From the NCBI GenBank assembly GCA_051649365.1, contig JBOFGY010000147.1:1-25626 (forward strand): DNA of 25,626 nucleotides, written 5' to 3'. Source of the DNA: CAVTAE01 sp051649365. Lineage in GTDB: Bacteria > Deinococcota > Deinococci > Deinococcales > Trueperaceae. The position numbers and the translations under genes were made by a program. Under the pieces are notes generated by a model. That model saw only the letters and a list, made by a program, of their open reading frames with translations. It did not search any database and was not told the DNA's origin. Of the stretch, positions 14,338 to 21,666 are shown one piece after another (position 1 is the stretch's first letter; each line of letters opens with the position of its first letter).

Positions 14338-14414
14338 ACGAAACGAATTTGATAGTGAAGCACTATGAATTGATGTTTGCATAAAGGCAACATAGCATAG
14401 GTACACCATGGAAA

Positions 14415-14996
14415 TTATTTCTCATGAGTGTAAAGACGTGCCTCGAGCCCTGCCCTTACACTCGGCCACTCTTTATCAATAACTGAATACATCACCGTGT
14501 CGCGCACGTAGCCGTCCGTTCGAGTTTGATAGTTCCGTAAAATACCTTCTTTCACTGCCCCGAGTTTCTCGATGGCGCGTTGACTTTGTGCGTTACGCGA
14601 GTCTGTTTTAATTTGTACGCGCACCGCCTCGAGGGTTTCAAAAGCGTGTTTGAAAAGTAAGTATTTGCTTTCTGGATTAACGTTCGTGCCTTGGTAGGGT
14701 TTGAAGATGACGGTGCCAATCTCGAGGGTTTTATGCTTTTCACGAATGTCCATATAACCTGTACGTCCAGCAATTTGACCGTCAATGTTGATAGCGTAAT
14801 TGCAGCGTGTTAGGTCTGTTAAAATGCTGTCAAAGTAAATCTTCATATCTTCAAAAGAATTGCTGGCAGGATAACCGCTCATCCAAGCATAAAGGTCTGC
14901 GGAATAATGTTCTTGAAAACTGGCAATGTGTTCGAGACCTAGTGGCTCGAGTTTCAAAAATTTTCCTTCTAAAATAATCGGTATGACCCAAGACAT
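14415..14996 (-). CDS. GNAT acetyltransferase, RimJ/RimL-like
   Basis: Acetyl-CoA-dependent N-acetyltransferase of 193 residues. It has the RimJ/L-type opening (LEGKFLKLEPLGLEHIASF), the central strand-helix with TGYMDIREKHKTLEIGTVIF, and the motif region KPYQGTNVNPESKYLLFKHAF. Then comes VRVQIKTDSRNAQSQRAIEKLGAVKEGILRNYQ, the hallmark 'D.rN..S.raIeklGa..EG.lR' box. The substrate may be a protein N-terminus, an antibiotic or a small amine; it cannot be told from sequence. It is two bases after the stop of the upstream 79-residue gene, so the two form an operon. Four CTCGAG copies lie within it. Confidence 0.9.
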   Translation of the reverse strand: MSWVIPIILEGKFLKLEPLGLEHIASFQEHYSADLYAWMSGYPASNSFEDMKIYFDSILTDLTRCNYAINIDGQIAGRTGYMDIREKHKTLEIGTVIFKPYQGTNVNPESKYLLFKHAFETLEAVRVQIKTDSRNAQSQRAIEKLGAVKEGILRNYQTRTDGYVRDTVMYSVIDKEWPSVRAGLEARLYTHEK

Positions 14997-14998
14997 AG

Positions 14999-15238
14999 TT
15001 AGTTGATTTTTCGAGGGGATAACTCTGCCAATAAAAGTTGTTTTTTTAATTCGTGGACTATATCTACATCGTTATTGTGGTAAACAACTAACTCTAATAA
15101 ATCCCGAATCTTGTCGCGCTTTGTGTGTTCGTTAAGTAATTTCTCAAAAGCATCTATAAGTTGCGTTTTATTGTCTATATCCGAACGTTCAACTTGATCT
15201 CGGAAAATTTCCTCAAGGCTACGCTGGGGCTTACTCAT
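14999..15238 (-). CDS. Small charged helical protein of unknown function
   Basis: 79 residues, rich in charged residues and mostly helical in appearance (SLEEIFRDQVERSDIDNKTQ, then LIDAFEKLLNEHTKRDKIRD, then LLELVVYHNNDVDIVHELKK). No membrane segment, no Cys, no family recognised. It is supported as a real gene by its tight join to the acetyltransferase gene (two bases) and by TAGACT on the minus strand (15251-15246) seven bases before its ATG. The spacer to the endonuclease V gene upstream is only 20 bases, so read-through is likely. Confidence 0.6.
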   Translation of the reverse strand: MSKPQRSLEEIFRDQVERSDIDNKTQLIDAFEKLLNEHTKRDKIRDLLELVVYHNNDVDIVHELKKQLLLAELSPRKIN

Positions 15239-15258
15239 AACTAATAGTCTAACGTATT

Positions 15259-15951
15259 CTAAGTAGAATGACGTCTTGCTTCGCCCGCGACACGATGCGC
15301 TTGCCCGAGAGGTTCAGGTAAGCGGTTTTTACCAAGAAGAGAAAGAGCGAACTCGAGAGCCCCTTCCATACTTACGTTGTGTCCTGGTGACACGTAAAGC
15401 GGCTTCACGTTGATTTTTGAACGTAGCACCCAGCCAACTTGATGGGTTTTATTCATGAGCCGGACTGCACTACCCGCGCTTTCACCCAAGTCTTTTTCGG
15501 GTTTGCCAAACAGCAATGTTTTTGCTATACCAATCGAAGGTATATCCAAATGCACGCCTAAATGTGAGGCAATACCCAAACCTCTTGGATGAGCTATACC
15601 CTGACCATCTACAAGCAAAAGGTCGGGTTGGTGTGAAAGATTAGCGAGTGCCGCAATATAACTTGGTGATTCGCGGAAAGACAAGAAGCCGGGTACGTAG
15701 GGAAACAAGGTTGTTTCGTTTACGCTAGCGGTGGCAGTCTCGAGCATCACGTTTTTATCTTTATCCCACACCACTACTGCTGCAACAGAGAAACCCTTCA
15801 CTTTAGAAAATCGTGTTGGATGTGAAGCGTCGAGTGCTGCAAAGGTGCGAATGTCTGAAAGCTCACCTTCTAAAATAACCTTGTCACGTAGGGTTTTTTG
15901 TAGCTTGGTTGCTTCGTGGATTGTTTTCGGTATCTGAAAGGGTTGAGCCAT
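15259..15951 (-). CDS. nfi: Endonuclease V
   Basis: DNA repair nuclease that nicks near deoxyinosine (deaminated adenine) and other lesions; also acts on inosine RNA in some species. 230 residues, normal. Catalytic and recognition residues are visible: Asp41 in ALDASH, the PYVPG wedge at 84-88, FRES with Glu94, and DGQGIAHPRGLGIASHLG with Asp115 and His121. IAKTLLFGKP and the late VSPGHNVS box (glycine/histidine motif) are also present. TACACT on the minus strand (15963-15958) is six bases before the ATG, a leaderless arrangement. Divergent from mqnC. The C-terminus (RVAGEARRHST) reaches the spacer before the 79-residue gene. Confidence 0.95.
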   Translation of the reverse strand: MAQPFQIPKTIHEATKLQKTLRDKVILEGELSDIRTFAALDASHPTRFSKVKGFSVAAVVVWDKDKNVMLETATASVNETTLFPYVPGFLSFRESPSYIAALANLSHQPDLLLVDGQGIAHPRGLGIASHLGVHLDIPSIGIAKTLLFGKPEKDLGESAGSAVRLMNKTHQVGWVLRSKINVKPLYVSPGHNVSMEGALEFALSLLGKNRLPEPLGQAHRVAGEARRHST

Positions 15952-15977
15952 AAAGACAGTGTAGAGTCCTAATCTCT

Positions 15978-16057
15978 AAAAAAGTGTCGTGAAACAAAAA
16001 AGTGTTGTGTAATAAGTAAAGCCTATTGTCTCTACAAAGCTTATTGTCCTTACAAAG
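15978..16057. repeat. Two different tandem duplications in the nfi/mqnC divergent spacer
   Basis: AAAAAAGTGTCGTG (15978-15991) recurs as AAAAAAGTGTTGTG (15996-16009), period 18. Then CTATTGTCTCTACAAAG (16022-16038) recurs as CTTATTGTCCTTACAAAG (about 16039-16056). Both are imperfect by one to three bases. They fill most of the 136-base region that must carry both promoters. Confidence 0.7.
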
Positions 16058-16075
16058 AGTGCCTAAACGCGGTGC

Positions 16076-16081
16076 TAAAAT
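16076..16081 (+). promoter_or_regulatory. -10 element of mqnC, leaderless spacing
   Basis: TAAAAT, six bases before ATG 16088, with no Shine-Dalgarno between. Same geometry as nfi on the other strand. Confidence 0.45.
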
Positions 16082-16087
16082 ACCACT

Positions 16088-17236
16088 ATGACAATCCTCG
16101 AGAAAGCCACCTCAGGTAGCCGCCTTACACCAGAAGAAGCTGTACAGCTTTATAAGCTACCCCTCTTCGAGCTTGCTTCTGCTGCGGATGCCGTGCGCCG
16201 TCTTAGAACAAAGCCAGAGGTTGTAAGCTACCTCATTGACCGCAACATTAACTACTCGAATGTGTGCAATGTTGGTTGTGCCTTTTGTGGTTTTTATCGC
16301 ACGCGCAAGCAGGAAGATGCTTATACGCTCTCTTTCGAGCAGATTAGTCAAAAAATTGTCGAACTCGAGGCTGTGGGTGGTACACGTATTTTGATGCAAG
16401 GTGGTGTGAATCCGTATTTACCGTTCACGTGGTATTTGGATTTGATGAAGCATCTCAAAGCGCAGCACCCGACAATTCGTGTTGAAGCGTTTAGTCCTGA
16501 AGAGATTAAGGGTATGAGTAAACTTACAGGTATGGGTACGCTCGAGGTCTTAAAAGAATTACACCAAGCTGGACTTGACGGTCTCCCTGGCGGTGGCGGT
16601 GAAATGCTCGTGGACGATATTCGCCATGCCAAGCATATTTCACCTGCGCGTATTTCAACACCCGATTGGCTACGCATTATGAGCGAAGCGCAATCCCTCG
16701 GACTTTACACCACTGCGACGATGGTCATTGGCTTTGGTGAAACCCATGCGCAGCGCGTAGAGAGCATGAAAGGCATTCGTGATTTGCAAGATAAGTCGTT
16801 AGCAAAATACCGGAATGGCTTTAGTGCCTTTATTAGTTGGACGTTGCAAACGAAAGGTGTGCGTATTCATGGCAAAGTACCAACGGCAGGCCCACACGAA
16901 TATTTACAAAACTTAGCAGTCAGCAGATTATTTCTTGACAACATCCCAAACTTCCAAGCCTCTTGGCCGACGATGGGTCACAAGATTGCACAAACCGCAT
17001 TATTCTTTGGAGCCAATGATTACGGCTCGACCATGCTCGAGGAAAACGTTGTCTCACAAGCGGGAGCCAAACACCGCAACACACCCGAGCGCGAAATGAT
17101 TCGCCAAATTGTAGATGCGGGGTTTGAACCGATGCAGCGCGATAGTCTTTATAAGCTCATTCGCAAACCTGATGTTGAGGTGATTTTAGCCAATAGACCA
17201 GAGATTGATTTTGCATTATTGCCTGCGGTAGGCTAA
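16088..17236 (+). CDS. mqnC: Cyclic dehypoxanthinyl futalosine synthase
   Basis: Radical SAM enzyme of the futalosine route to menaquinone: it cyclises dehypoxanthinyl futalosine to the spiro/cyclic form that later becomes the naphthoquinone ring. 382 residues. The 4Fe-4S motif is Cys60-x3-Cys64-x2-Cys67 (CNVGCAFCGFYR). Other family text: GGTRILMQGGVNPYLPFTWY, EAFSPEEI, LDGLPGGGGEMLVDD, TATMVIGFGETHAQRVESM, FSAFISWTLQTKGV and GSTMLEENVVSQAGAKHR. The last distinguishes MqnC from MqnE and CofH. CTCGAG is at 16097, within the first five codons. ridA follows four bases after the stop, so the two are an operon. Other mqn genes are not in the window. It implies menaquinone-based respiration. Confidence 0.95.
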   Translation: MTILEKATSGSRLTPEEAVQLYKLPLFELASAADAVRRLRTKPEVVSYLIDRNINYSNVCNVGCAFCGFYRTRKQEDAYTLSFEQISQKIVELEAVGGTRILMQGGVNPYLPFTWYLDLMKHLKAQHPTIRVEAFSPEEIKGMSKLTGMGTLEVLKELHQAGLDGLPGGGGEMLVDDIRHAKHISPARISTPDWLRIMSEAQSLGLYTTATMVIGFGETHAQRVESMKGIRDLQDKSLAKYRNGFSAFISWTLQTKGVRIHGKVPTAGPHEYLQNLAVSRLFLDNIPNFQASWPTMGHKIAQTALFFGANDYGSTMLEENVVSQAGAKHRNTPEREMIRQIVDAGFEPMQRDSLYKLIRKPDVEVILANRPEIDFALLPAVG

Positions 17237-17240
17237 ACGA

Positions 17241-17627
17241 ATGGCGAGAAAACTAATCAGTTCGGGGTCAACCTTTGAAGCGCAAATTGGCTACTCGAGA
17301 GCTGTCGTAGATGGTAACTGGGTTTTTGTTGCTGGTACAACAGGTTTTGATTGTGCGACAATGACGATTGCAGAAGATGTTGTTAAACAAACAGAACAGT
17401 GTCTACAAAATATTGCAGCAGTTCTCCAAGAAGCGAACTCGAGTCTTCAAGATGTCGTGCGGGTTAGATACATTTTGCCAGTAGCCTCTGATTTTGAAAC
17501 GTGCTGGCCAGTGTTGCGCAAGTATTTTGGCGAGATACGCCCAGCCGCCACGATGATCGTCGCGGGCTTGGCAGATGCACGAATGAAAATTGAGATTGAA
17601 GTAACTGCTCTTAAGCGTTTTCCGTGA
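17241..17627 (+). CDS. RidA/YjgF family enamine/imine deaminase
   Basis: Small trimeric enzyme family that hydrolyses reactive enamine/imine intermediates released by PLP enzymes. 128 residues, normal. The opening RKLISSGSTFEAQIGYSRAVVDGNWVFVAGTTG is standard. The catalytic-site arginine is Arg114 in LADARMKIEIEVTAL, with the following Glu120 conserved, and RPAATMIVAGL precedes it. Arg at this place marks active deaminases as opposed to the inactive Rid subgroups. It is co-transcribed with mqnC, though a functional link is not obvious. The gene end faces a minus-strand pseudogene 37 bases away, with no clear terminator between. Confidence 0.92.
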   Translation: MARKLISSGSTFEAQIGYSRAVVDGNWVFVAGTTGFDCATMTIAEDVVKQTEQCLQNIAAVLQEANSSLQDVVRVRYILPVASDFETCWPVLRKYFGEIRPAATMIVAGLADARMKIEIEVTALKRFP

Positions 17628-17664
17628 TGGCGGCCGTTGAGACAAAATCTTGAAAGCTTCATTG

Positions 17665-18133
17665 CTAAGTTAAATCGTTTGGAAATAAATCATTCACGGT
17701 AAAATGCCAACCCGTGAGCGCGGGTTCAGCGTGTGCCAGTTCGGCTTTGCAAAAAAGGATTGGCTTATCTGGTTCACTTGCCCAATAAGCCTTGATGACC
17801 TCATCAGCTAGTAAATTGACATCCCAAACAACTTGTGTTCCTGCTGCAAAATAATCCGCACGTTTTTGTGCCATAGCAAGTTCTGCTTCTGTGCCATAAT
17901 CACTTTCGCTGCGCACTTCAACAGCAAAGATAGGCGCGCCATCATAAAATCTCATACCGGGATTTGCACCAATATAAAAAGTAGCGTCAGGACTAAAACG
18001 ATTCACGGTTTGGTAACTGAACGCGAAAGCCTTTGTTGTCACTAACCGTGCGTCCGATTTTTACACGTTTTGCATATTCACGAAGCGAGGCAAAAATTTC
18101 GTCTGCTGCGTAACCGGGGTCACCGCCTGTCGG
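17665..18133 (-). pseudogene. Uma2-type (DUF820) nuclease-like gene, frameshifted and 5'-truncated
   Basis: The intact minus-strand ORF (18042-17665, 125 residues) contains the C-terminal PD-(D/E)XK-like core of the Uma2 family: FSPDATFYIG, then APIFAVEVRSESDYG, MAQKRADYFAAGTQVVWDVN, and a C-terminal GWHFTVNDLFP. Its first residues (TTKAFAFSYQTVNR) do not fit. In the neighbouring frame the same DNA reads TGGDPGYAADEIFASLREYA, then KRVKIGRTVSDNKGFRVQLP, then NRESF. That is the correct upstream part of the family, joined by one extra T in a four-T run (plus-strand AAAA 17995-17998). Upstream of PTGGD (18133) a TAG stop and a heptad hairpin end the frame, so the N-terminal 30-40 residues are also lost. 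A sequencing error could explain the shift but not the truncation. Confidence 0.75.
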
Positions 18134-18187
18134 CTATCTAATCTGAATTCGGAGTCACCTATGCTTTGTTGGTAAGTATAACCCCAG

Positions 18188-18250
18188 GTAAGACGTGAAA
18201 CGTAAAACGCAAGAGCGAAAGGCGTTCACGTCTCGCTTCTTGCGTTTTAC
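18188..18250. repeat. Heptad hairpin D (GTAAGAC family), exactly nine units
   Basis: 63 bases dividing into nine 7-base units: GTAAGAC, GTGAAAC, GTAAAAC, GCAAGAG, CGAAAGG, CGTTCAC, GTCTCGC, TTCTTGC, GTTTTAC. GTAAAACGCAAGA (18202-18214) pairs perfectly with TCTTGCGTTTTAC (18238-18250), extended by GCGA/TCGC past a one-base bulge. GACGTGAA (18192-18199) is complementary to TTCACGTC (18225-18232), which would cross the main stem. It sits between the truncated Uma2 gene and the acuA-like gene. Confidence 0.85.
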
Positions 18251-18296
18251 TTAGCTGTTGTTACTGCCCTGACTGGAAACCTCGAGCTCAGGTTAT

Positions 18297-18905
18297 CTAG
18301 TAAAGCTCCAATACAGGACGTAAACGCAAACGGTCAAACTCAGCTCTTACGTCTGCGGGGGTGTGTGGCCCGACTCGAGCCATGAGTTGATTGGCTGCAC
18401 TACTTTTTATTTCTGGGTCTGTGGTTGCAAAAGGAACCATGCCTGCTTTGCGATAGAGTTTCTCGAGTAGTCTTTTATAAGCAAAGTCACTGAGCCCCGT
18501 GCGCTTGAGGTCATAGTGCCAGAAGTACATGGTTGCAAAAACAATCGTGTCGTCATATTTGCCAGTTGCGAAAGTCGCTTGTAAAAGCCTCTCGGCAAGT
18601 TTTTGTCCGCGGTAGTGCTCACTAACTTCAACGGCACCAAGTTCAATGAGTTTTCCCGTTCTGTCCTCACCCCAAGATTCAATATCGCTGGGGTGGTGAA
18701 AAGTTCCATAGCCCACAATGATAGTGTTCACCTGAGCTACGGTAACGCAGCCGCCCTCTTTGGTAATCTCGAGAAGAGCCGTCTTCTGCGCTTGAGGTTT
18801 GCGAAACATGTCGAGGGTGTTATCCATGCGAAAGGTAGCAAGATGTTGGGCTTCCAGGCACGGTTCAATGTTGATGAGCTGTGTTGTTTGTGCTCGAGTT
18901 GCCAT
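18297..18905 (-). CDS. acuA: AcuA-like GNAT acetyltransferase
   Basis: Resembles Bacillus AcuA, the acetyltransferase that acetylates and switches off acetyl-CoA synthetase. 202 residues. Matching landmarks: TLDMFRKPQAQKTALLEI, GYGTFHHPSDIESWGEDRTG, KLIELGAVEVSEHYRGQKLA (acetyl-CoA pyrophosphate loop), FATMYFWHYDLKRTGLSDFA, GMVPFATTDPEIKSSAANQL, MARVG and EFDRLRL. These follow the AcuA pattern closely. No acuB, acuC or acsA neighbour is present, so the target is inferred from family only. TAGACT on the minus strand (18917-18912) is six bases before the ATG, again leaderless style. The next upstream gene on this strand is the aminotransferase at 19.0-20.4 kb, separated by about 117 bases. Confidence 0.82.
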   Translation of the reverse strand: MATRAQTTQLINIEPCLEAQHLATFRMDNTLDMFRKPQAQKTALLEITKEGGCVTVAQVNTIIVGYGTFHHPSDIESWGEDRTGKLIELGAVEVSEHYRGQKLAERLLQATFATGKYDDTIVFATMYFWHYDLKRTGLSDFAYKRLLEKLYRKAGMVPFATTDPEIKSSAANQLMARVGPHTPADVRAEFDRLRLRPVLELY

Positions 18906-19022
18906 AGCCTCAGTCTACGCGGAATATGCTCCTCTGAAAAAACTGAAGTTGCGCAGCCATCAAAAACAGAGCAATAAAATTTTCCTGTTTGATTGAGAAC
19001 ATCTTTATTATTTGACCCCTAG

Positions 19023-20387
19023 CTAAGAAATTATACTTTTTACAGCTTCCTCGAGCACCTCCCCATGTTTTTTCACCTGTGCTTCTGTTGTCTCAGGTGA
19101 CATTAACGCCATGTTGTGAAACGGTGTCAGCAAAATTCCTCTATTTAGCATATAAAGGTGAATAAACGGGTCAAGGTCTGCGTCTTGTCCGGCCATTGCC
19201 TCACTACCATTTTTAGCTACATGCTCCCGAAACAAATATTCTACACGGCAACCCACGCGCGTGACGTGCCAGGGTAAGTTGTATTTTTGCATAATCGTTT
19301 GTACGTCGTTTTCAAATGTTTCAGCCAGAGGAATCATGCGTGCGTAAGCAGCGTCTGTGAGAACATGCTCGAGCGTGGCCCGCATCGCGGCAAGAGACAG
19401 AGCATTGGCAGCAAGCGTACCGCCGATGCCACCTGTATCGGCGTAAGGTGCTTCAATCACAGCTCCAGCTTTTTCTGCAAACTCTTTTGTAAAACCATAC
19501 GCTGCGGCAGGAATACCCGAAGCAAGTGGTTTACCCACCGTCAAAACATCGGGCTCTAAGCCGTGCGCTTTTGTGTAGCCACCTGGCCCGGCTGAGAGGG
19601 TGTGGGTTTCGTCAATAATTAACAGTGTGCCGTACTTTTGGGTTAGTTTTCGTAGTGCGTCTTGATAACCATCTTCTGGATGTACGATGCCCACGTTCGT
19701 CATGACAGGTTCGGCAAGCACCGCCGCGACATCGCGGGGTTTGAGGGCAGCCTCGAGCGCGTCCACATCATTCCACTCGATGACTTTACTCGTTAAAGTT
19801 GGGTCAATTTGCGGCCCGATATTCCCAACACGGTTTTGAGCTTGACCATCATAAATGCTGATGTAGGCTTCGTCTACGGTGCCGTGATAGCAACCGTTAA
19901 ACACTAGAACTTTTGGACGTTTTGTCACGGCTCTAGCTAGTCTTAGTGAAAAACGATTTGCGTCTGTTGCGGTAAGCGCAAATTGCCAGTAGCTTAGTCC
20001 GAAGCGACGTTGCAATTCTTCCGCGACCCAGAGGGCGTTTTCACTCGGTAACATGGTGGTGATGCCTTTGCTGAGTTGCTCTAAGATGACAGGCTTCACG
20101 GCTTCGGGTGCGTGACCCGTCATGGCACCCGTGTCCCCTAGGCACAGGTCAATATAATCATAGCCGTCAACGTCCTTAAACGTTGCACCTTTAGCCTCAG
20201 CTACAAAAATAGGAAACCCTCCGGGCCAGCGCGTCATCCAGTGCATTGGCACGCCTGCGAGAAGGGAATTTTTGGCACGTTCATAAAGTTCAAAGGAGTG
20301 AAGGTGATGTTGTTTGAAGTGCGCTTGCTCTTGCGCGAGTAATGCTTTCACCTTGTTACGGTCAAGGGTTGTTTTGGTTGTGGTCAT
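19023..20387 (-). CDS. Class III aminotransferase, glutamate-1-semialdehyde aminomutase-like
   Basis: PLP-dependent aminotransferase, 454 residues. It has the class III order: GATFKDVDGYDYIDLCLGDTGAMTGH (about 67-92), an atypical phosphate loop ALTATDANRFSLRLARA (137-153), FNGCYHG, the cofactor-stacking aspartate in LLIIDETHT (255-263) and the Schiff-base lysine Lys286 in TVGKPLASGIPAAAYGF. True HemL usually has SGTEA and GKxIGGG, so this is a paralogous transaminase whose substrate I cannot name. An N-terminal extension of about 35 residues precedes ERAKNSLLAGVP. TAAAGT on the minus strand lies nine bases before ATG. Divergent from the M42 peptidase gene. Confidence 0.88.
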   Translation of the reverse strand: MTTTKTTLDRNKVKALLAQEQAHFKQHHLHSFELYERAKNSLLAGVPMHWMTRWPGGFPIFVAEAKGATFKDVDGYDYIDLCLGDTGAMTGHAPEAVKPVILEQLSKGITTMLPSENALWVAEELQRRFGLSYWQFALTATDANRFSLRLARAVTKRPKVLVFNGCYHGTVDEAYISIYDGQAQNRVGNIGPQIDPTLTSKVIEWNDVDALEAALKPRDVAAVLAEPVMTNVGIVHPEDGYQDALRKLTQKYGTLLIIDETHTLSAGPGGYTKAHGLEPDVLTVGKPLASGIPAAAYGFTKEFAEKAGAVIEAPYADTGGIGGTLAANALSLAAMRATLEHVLTDAAYARMIPLAETFENDVQTIMQKYNLPWHVTRVGCRVEYLFREHVAKNGSEAMAGQDADLDPFIHLYMLNRGILLTPFHNMALMSPETTEAQVKKHGEVLEEAVKSIIS

Positions 20388-20495
20388 TGTAGGTTTACTT
20401 TAACGGGTTTTTTGGCAAAAAATTATTAAGTGCTGTTACATATCAAGGCAGACCTTCCTCTTTCATTCTCCCTCCCACATTCTCCCTTTTGCCTT

Positions 20496-20521
20496 TAGGG
20501 TACGCTAATAGGGTACGCTAA
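20496..20521. repeat. 13-base perfect tandem duplication before the M42 peptidase start
   Basis: TAGGGTACGCTAA at 20496-20508 and 20509-20521, head to tail, ending three bases before ATG 20525. Each copy carries TACGCT, a TANNNT -10-like hexamer; the second is five bases from the start. Upstream (20464-20488) CATTCTCCCTCCCA and CATTCTCCC form a heptad-like pyrimidine tract. Confidence 0.75.
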
Positions 20522-20524
20522 GCT

Positions 20525-21577
20525 ATGGCTACAAAACTTCCTCCTATCCTGGATTACTGCACCAAGGTCTTGCTCGAGCTGCTCGAGACTCCCTCACCTA
20601 CGGGTTACACCGAACTGGCGATGGCTCTAGTGGAAAAAAAATTGCAGACGCTCAAAGTTCCCTTTGTGCGCACGCCAAAGGGTGCTTTGCTCTGGACGCT
20701 CAAAGGTCGGCGTGGCCCGGCTAGGGCTGTGGCTGCACACATAGACACACTTGGTGCGATGGTTAAAGAAGTCAAGAAAAATGGTCGCTTAAAGCTCAGC
20801 ATGATTGGTGGTTATGACTGGGCTACGGTAGAAGGTGCCGAGTGCGTGCTTCATATGTTTGATGGACGTGAGTTTACAGGAACCGTTGTCAATATTAAAC
20901 AGTCCACCCACGTGTTCGGTCAAGAACTCCGCGACTTAAAGCGCACAGCAGAAACGATGGAACTTCGCCTTGATGCTGAAGTGAAAACACGACCAGAAAT
21001 GGAGGACTTGGGTATTGAGGTTGGTAATTTTGTTTCTTACAAAAGCAACCCCGTTTTAACCGAGGGGGGATTTATCAAAGGGCGACACCTCGATAATAAA
21101 GCGGCGGTAGCGATTGCACTCGCCGTAACGAAAGCGTTACAAGACACGAACCAAAAACCCATTGGTGACGTACATTTTTTTATCTCGAATTACGAAGAAG
21201 TAGGTCACGGTGCGGCGGCAGGCATTCCTGCGGATAGTGCCGAGCTGCTCTGTATTGATATGGCTGCGGTAGGGGAGGGACAAGCGAGTGATGAATATAG
21301 CGTCACACTTTGTGTGAAAGATTCTTCTGGCCCCTATGACTACGCTATGAATGCACGCTTGCGCCGCTTAGCCAGTGAATATGGCATTGACCTTAAAAAT
21401 GATATTTACCCTTACTACAGCTCGGACGCTTCGGCGGCTTGGCGAGCGGGTGGAAATTACCGCGCTGCACTCGTTGGCCCTGGTGTAGACGCATCCCACG
21501 CTTTCGAGCGTACCCACGAGAAGGCTCTTGAGTCCACCGCGCGCTTAGTCTTGGCCTATGTGTTGTCACCGATGTGA
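20525..21577 (+). CDS. M42 family metallo-aminopeptidase
   Basis: Cytosolic zinc/cobalt aminopeptidase of the TET/M42 type, 350 residues. Metal ligands and catalytic residues are visible: His72 and Asp74 in AAHIDTLG, bridging Asp190 in GRHLDNKAA, Glu224/Glu225 in NYEEVGHGA, Asp245 in LCIDMAAVG, and His325 in VDASHAFERTH. The wording (YYSSDASAAWRAGG, DASHAFERTH) is like the subgroup annotated as the M42 peptidase of the NAGGN osmoprotectant system. The other genes of that system are not seen here, so a general peptidase role is as likely. Two CTCGAG copies lie nine bases apart at 20573 and 20582 (LLELLE). It has no Shine-Dalgarno and is preceded by a tandem duplication. Confidence 0.92.
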   Translation: MATKLPPILDYCTKVLLELLETPSPTGYTELAMALVEKKLQTLKVPFVRTPKGALLWTLKGRRGPARAVAAHIDTLGAMVKEVKKNGRLKLSMIGGYDWATVEGAECVLHMFDGREFTGTVVNIKQSTHVFGQELRDLKRTAETMELRLDAEVKTRPEMEDLGIEVGNFVSYKSNPVLTEGGFIKGRHLDNKAAVAIALAVTKALQDTNQKPIGDVHFFISNYEEVGHGAAAGIPADSAELLCIDMAAVGEGQASDEYSVTLCVKDSSGPYDYAMNARLRRLASEYGIDLKNDIYPYYSSDASAAWRAGGNYRAALVGPGVDASHAFERTHEKALESTARLVLAYVLSPM

Positions 21578-21580
21578 AAG

Positions 21581-21637
21581 GGAATGAGCAATGGGGAATG
21601 AGGGATGCGTAAAACCGAAAGTCCCATCCCTCATTCC
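21581..21637. terminator. Heptad hairpin E (GGAATGA type) after the M42 gene
   Basis: Left arm units GGAATGA, GCAATGG, GGAATGA, GGGATGC (21581-21608). GGAATGAGGGATG (21595-21607) pairs perfectly with CATCCCTCATTCC (21625-21637) over 13 bases. Then comes TTAAAAAAG. It lies four bases after the M42 stop and can serve as its terminator. It has a different sequence from the GTAAGAC elements but the same 7-base arm architecture. Confidence 0.8.
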
Positions 21638-21653
21638 TTAAAAAAGAACACGC

Positions 21654-21659
21654 TATACT
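21654..21659 (+). promoter_or_regulatory. -10 element of moaC, leaderless spacing
   Basis: TATACT with seven bases to ATG 21667 and no Shine-Dalgarno. The upstream heptad hairpin ends 16 bases before it. Confidence 0.45.
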
Positions 21660-21666
21660 TCATCTT

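Noticed and set aside
19023..20387. True HemL (glutamate-1-semialdehyde aminomutase)
   Set aside because: The TATDAN and VGKPLASG motifs differ from HemL's usual SGTEA and GKxIGGG, and there are no heme neighbours.
18297..21577. A complete NAGGN osmoprotectant operon (acetyltransferase plus M42 peptidase)
   Set aside because: The acetyltransferase is AcuA-like and divergent, and no asparagine-synthase-like gene is present; only the M42 protein resembles that system.
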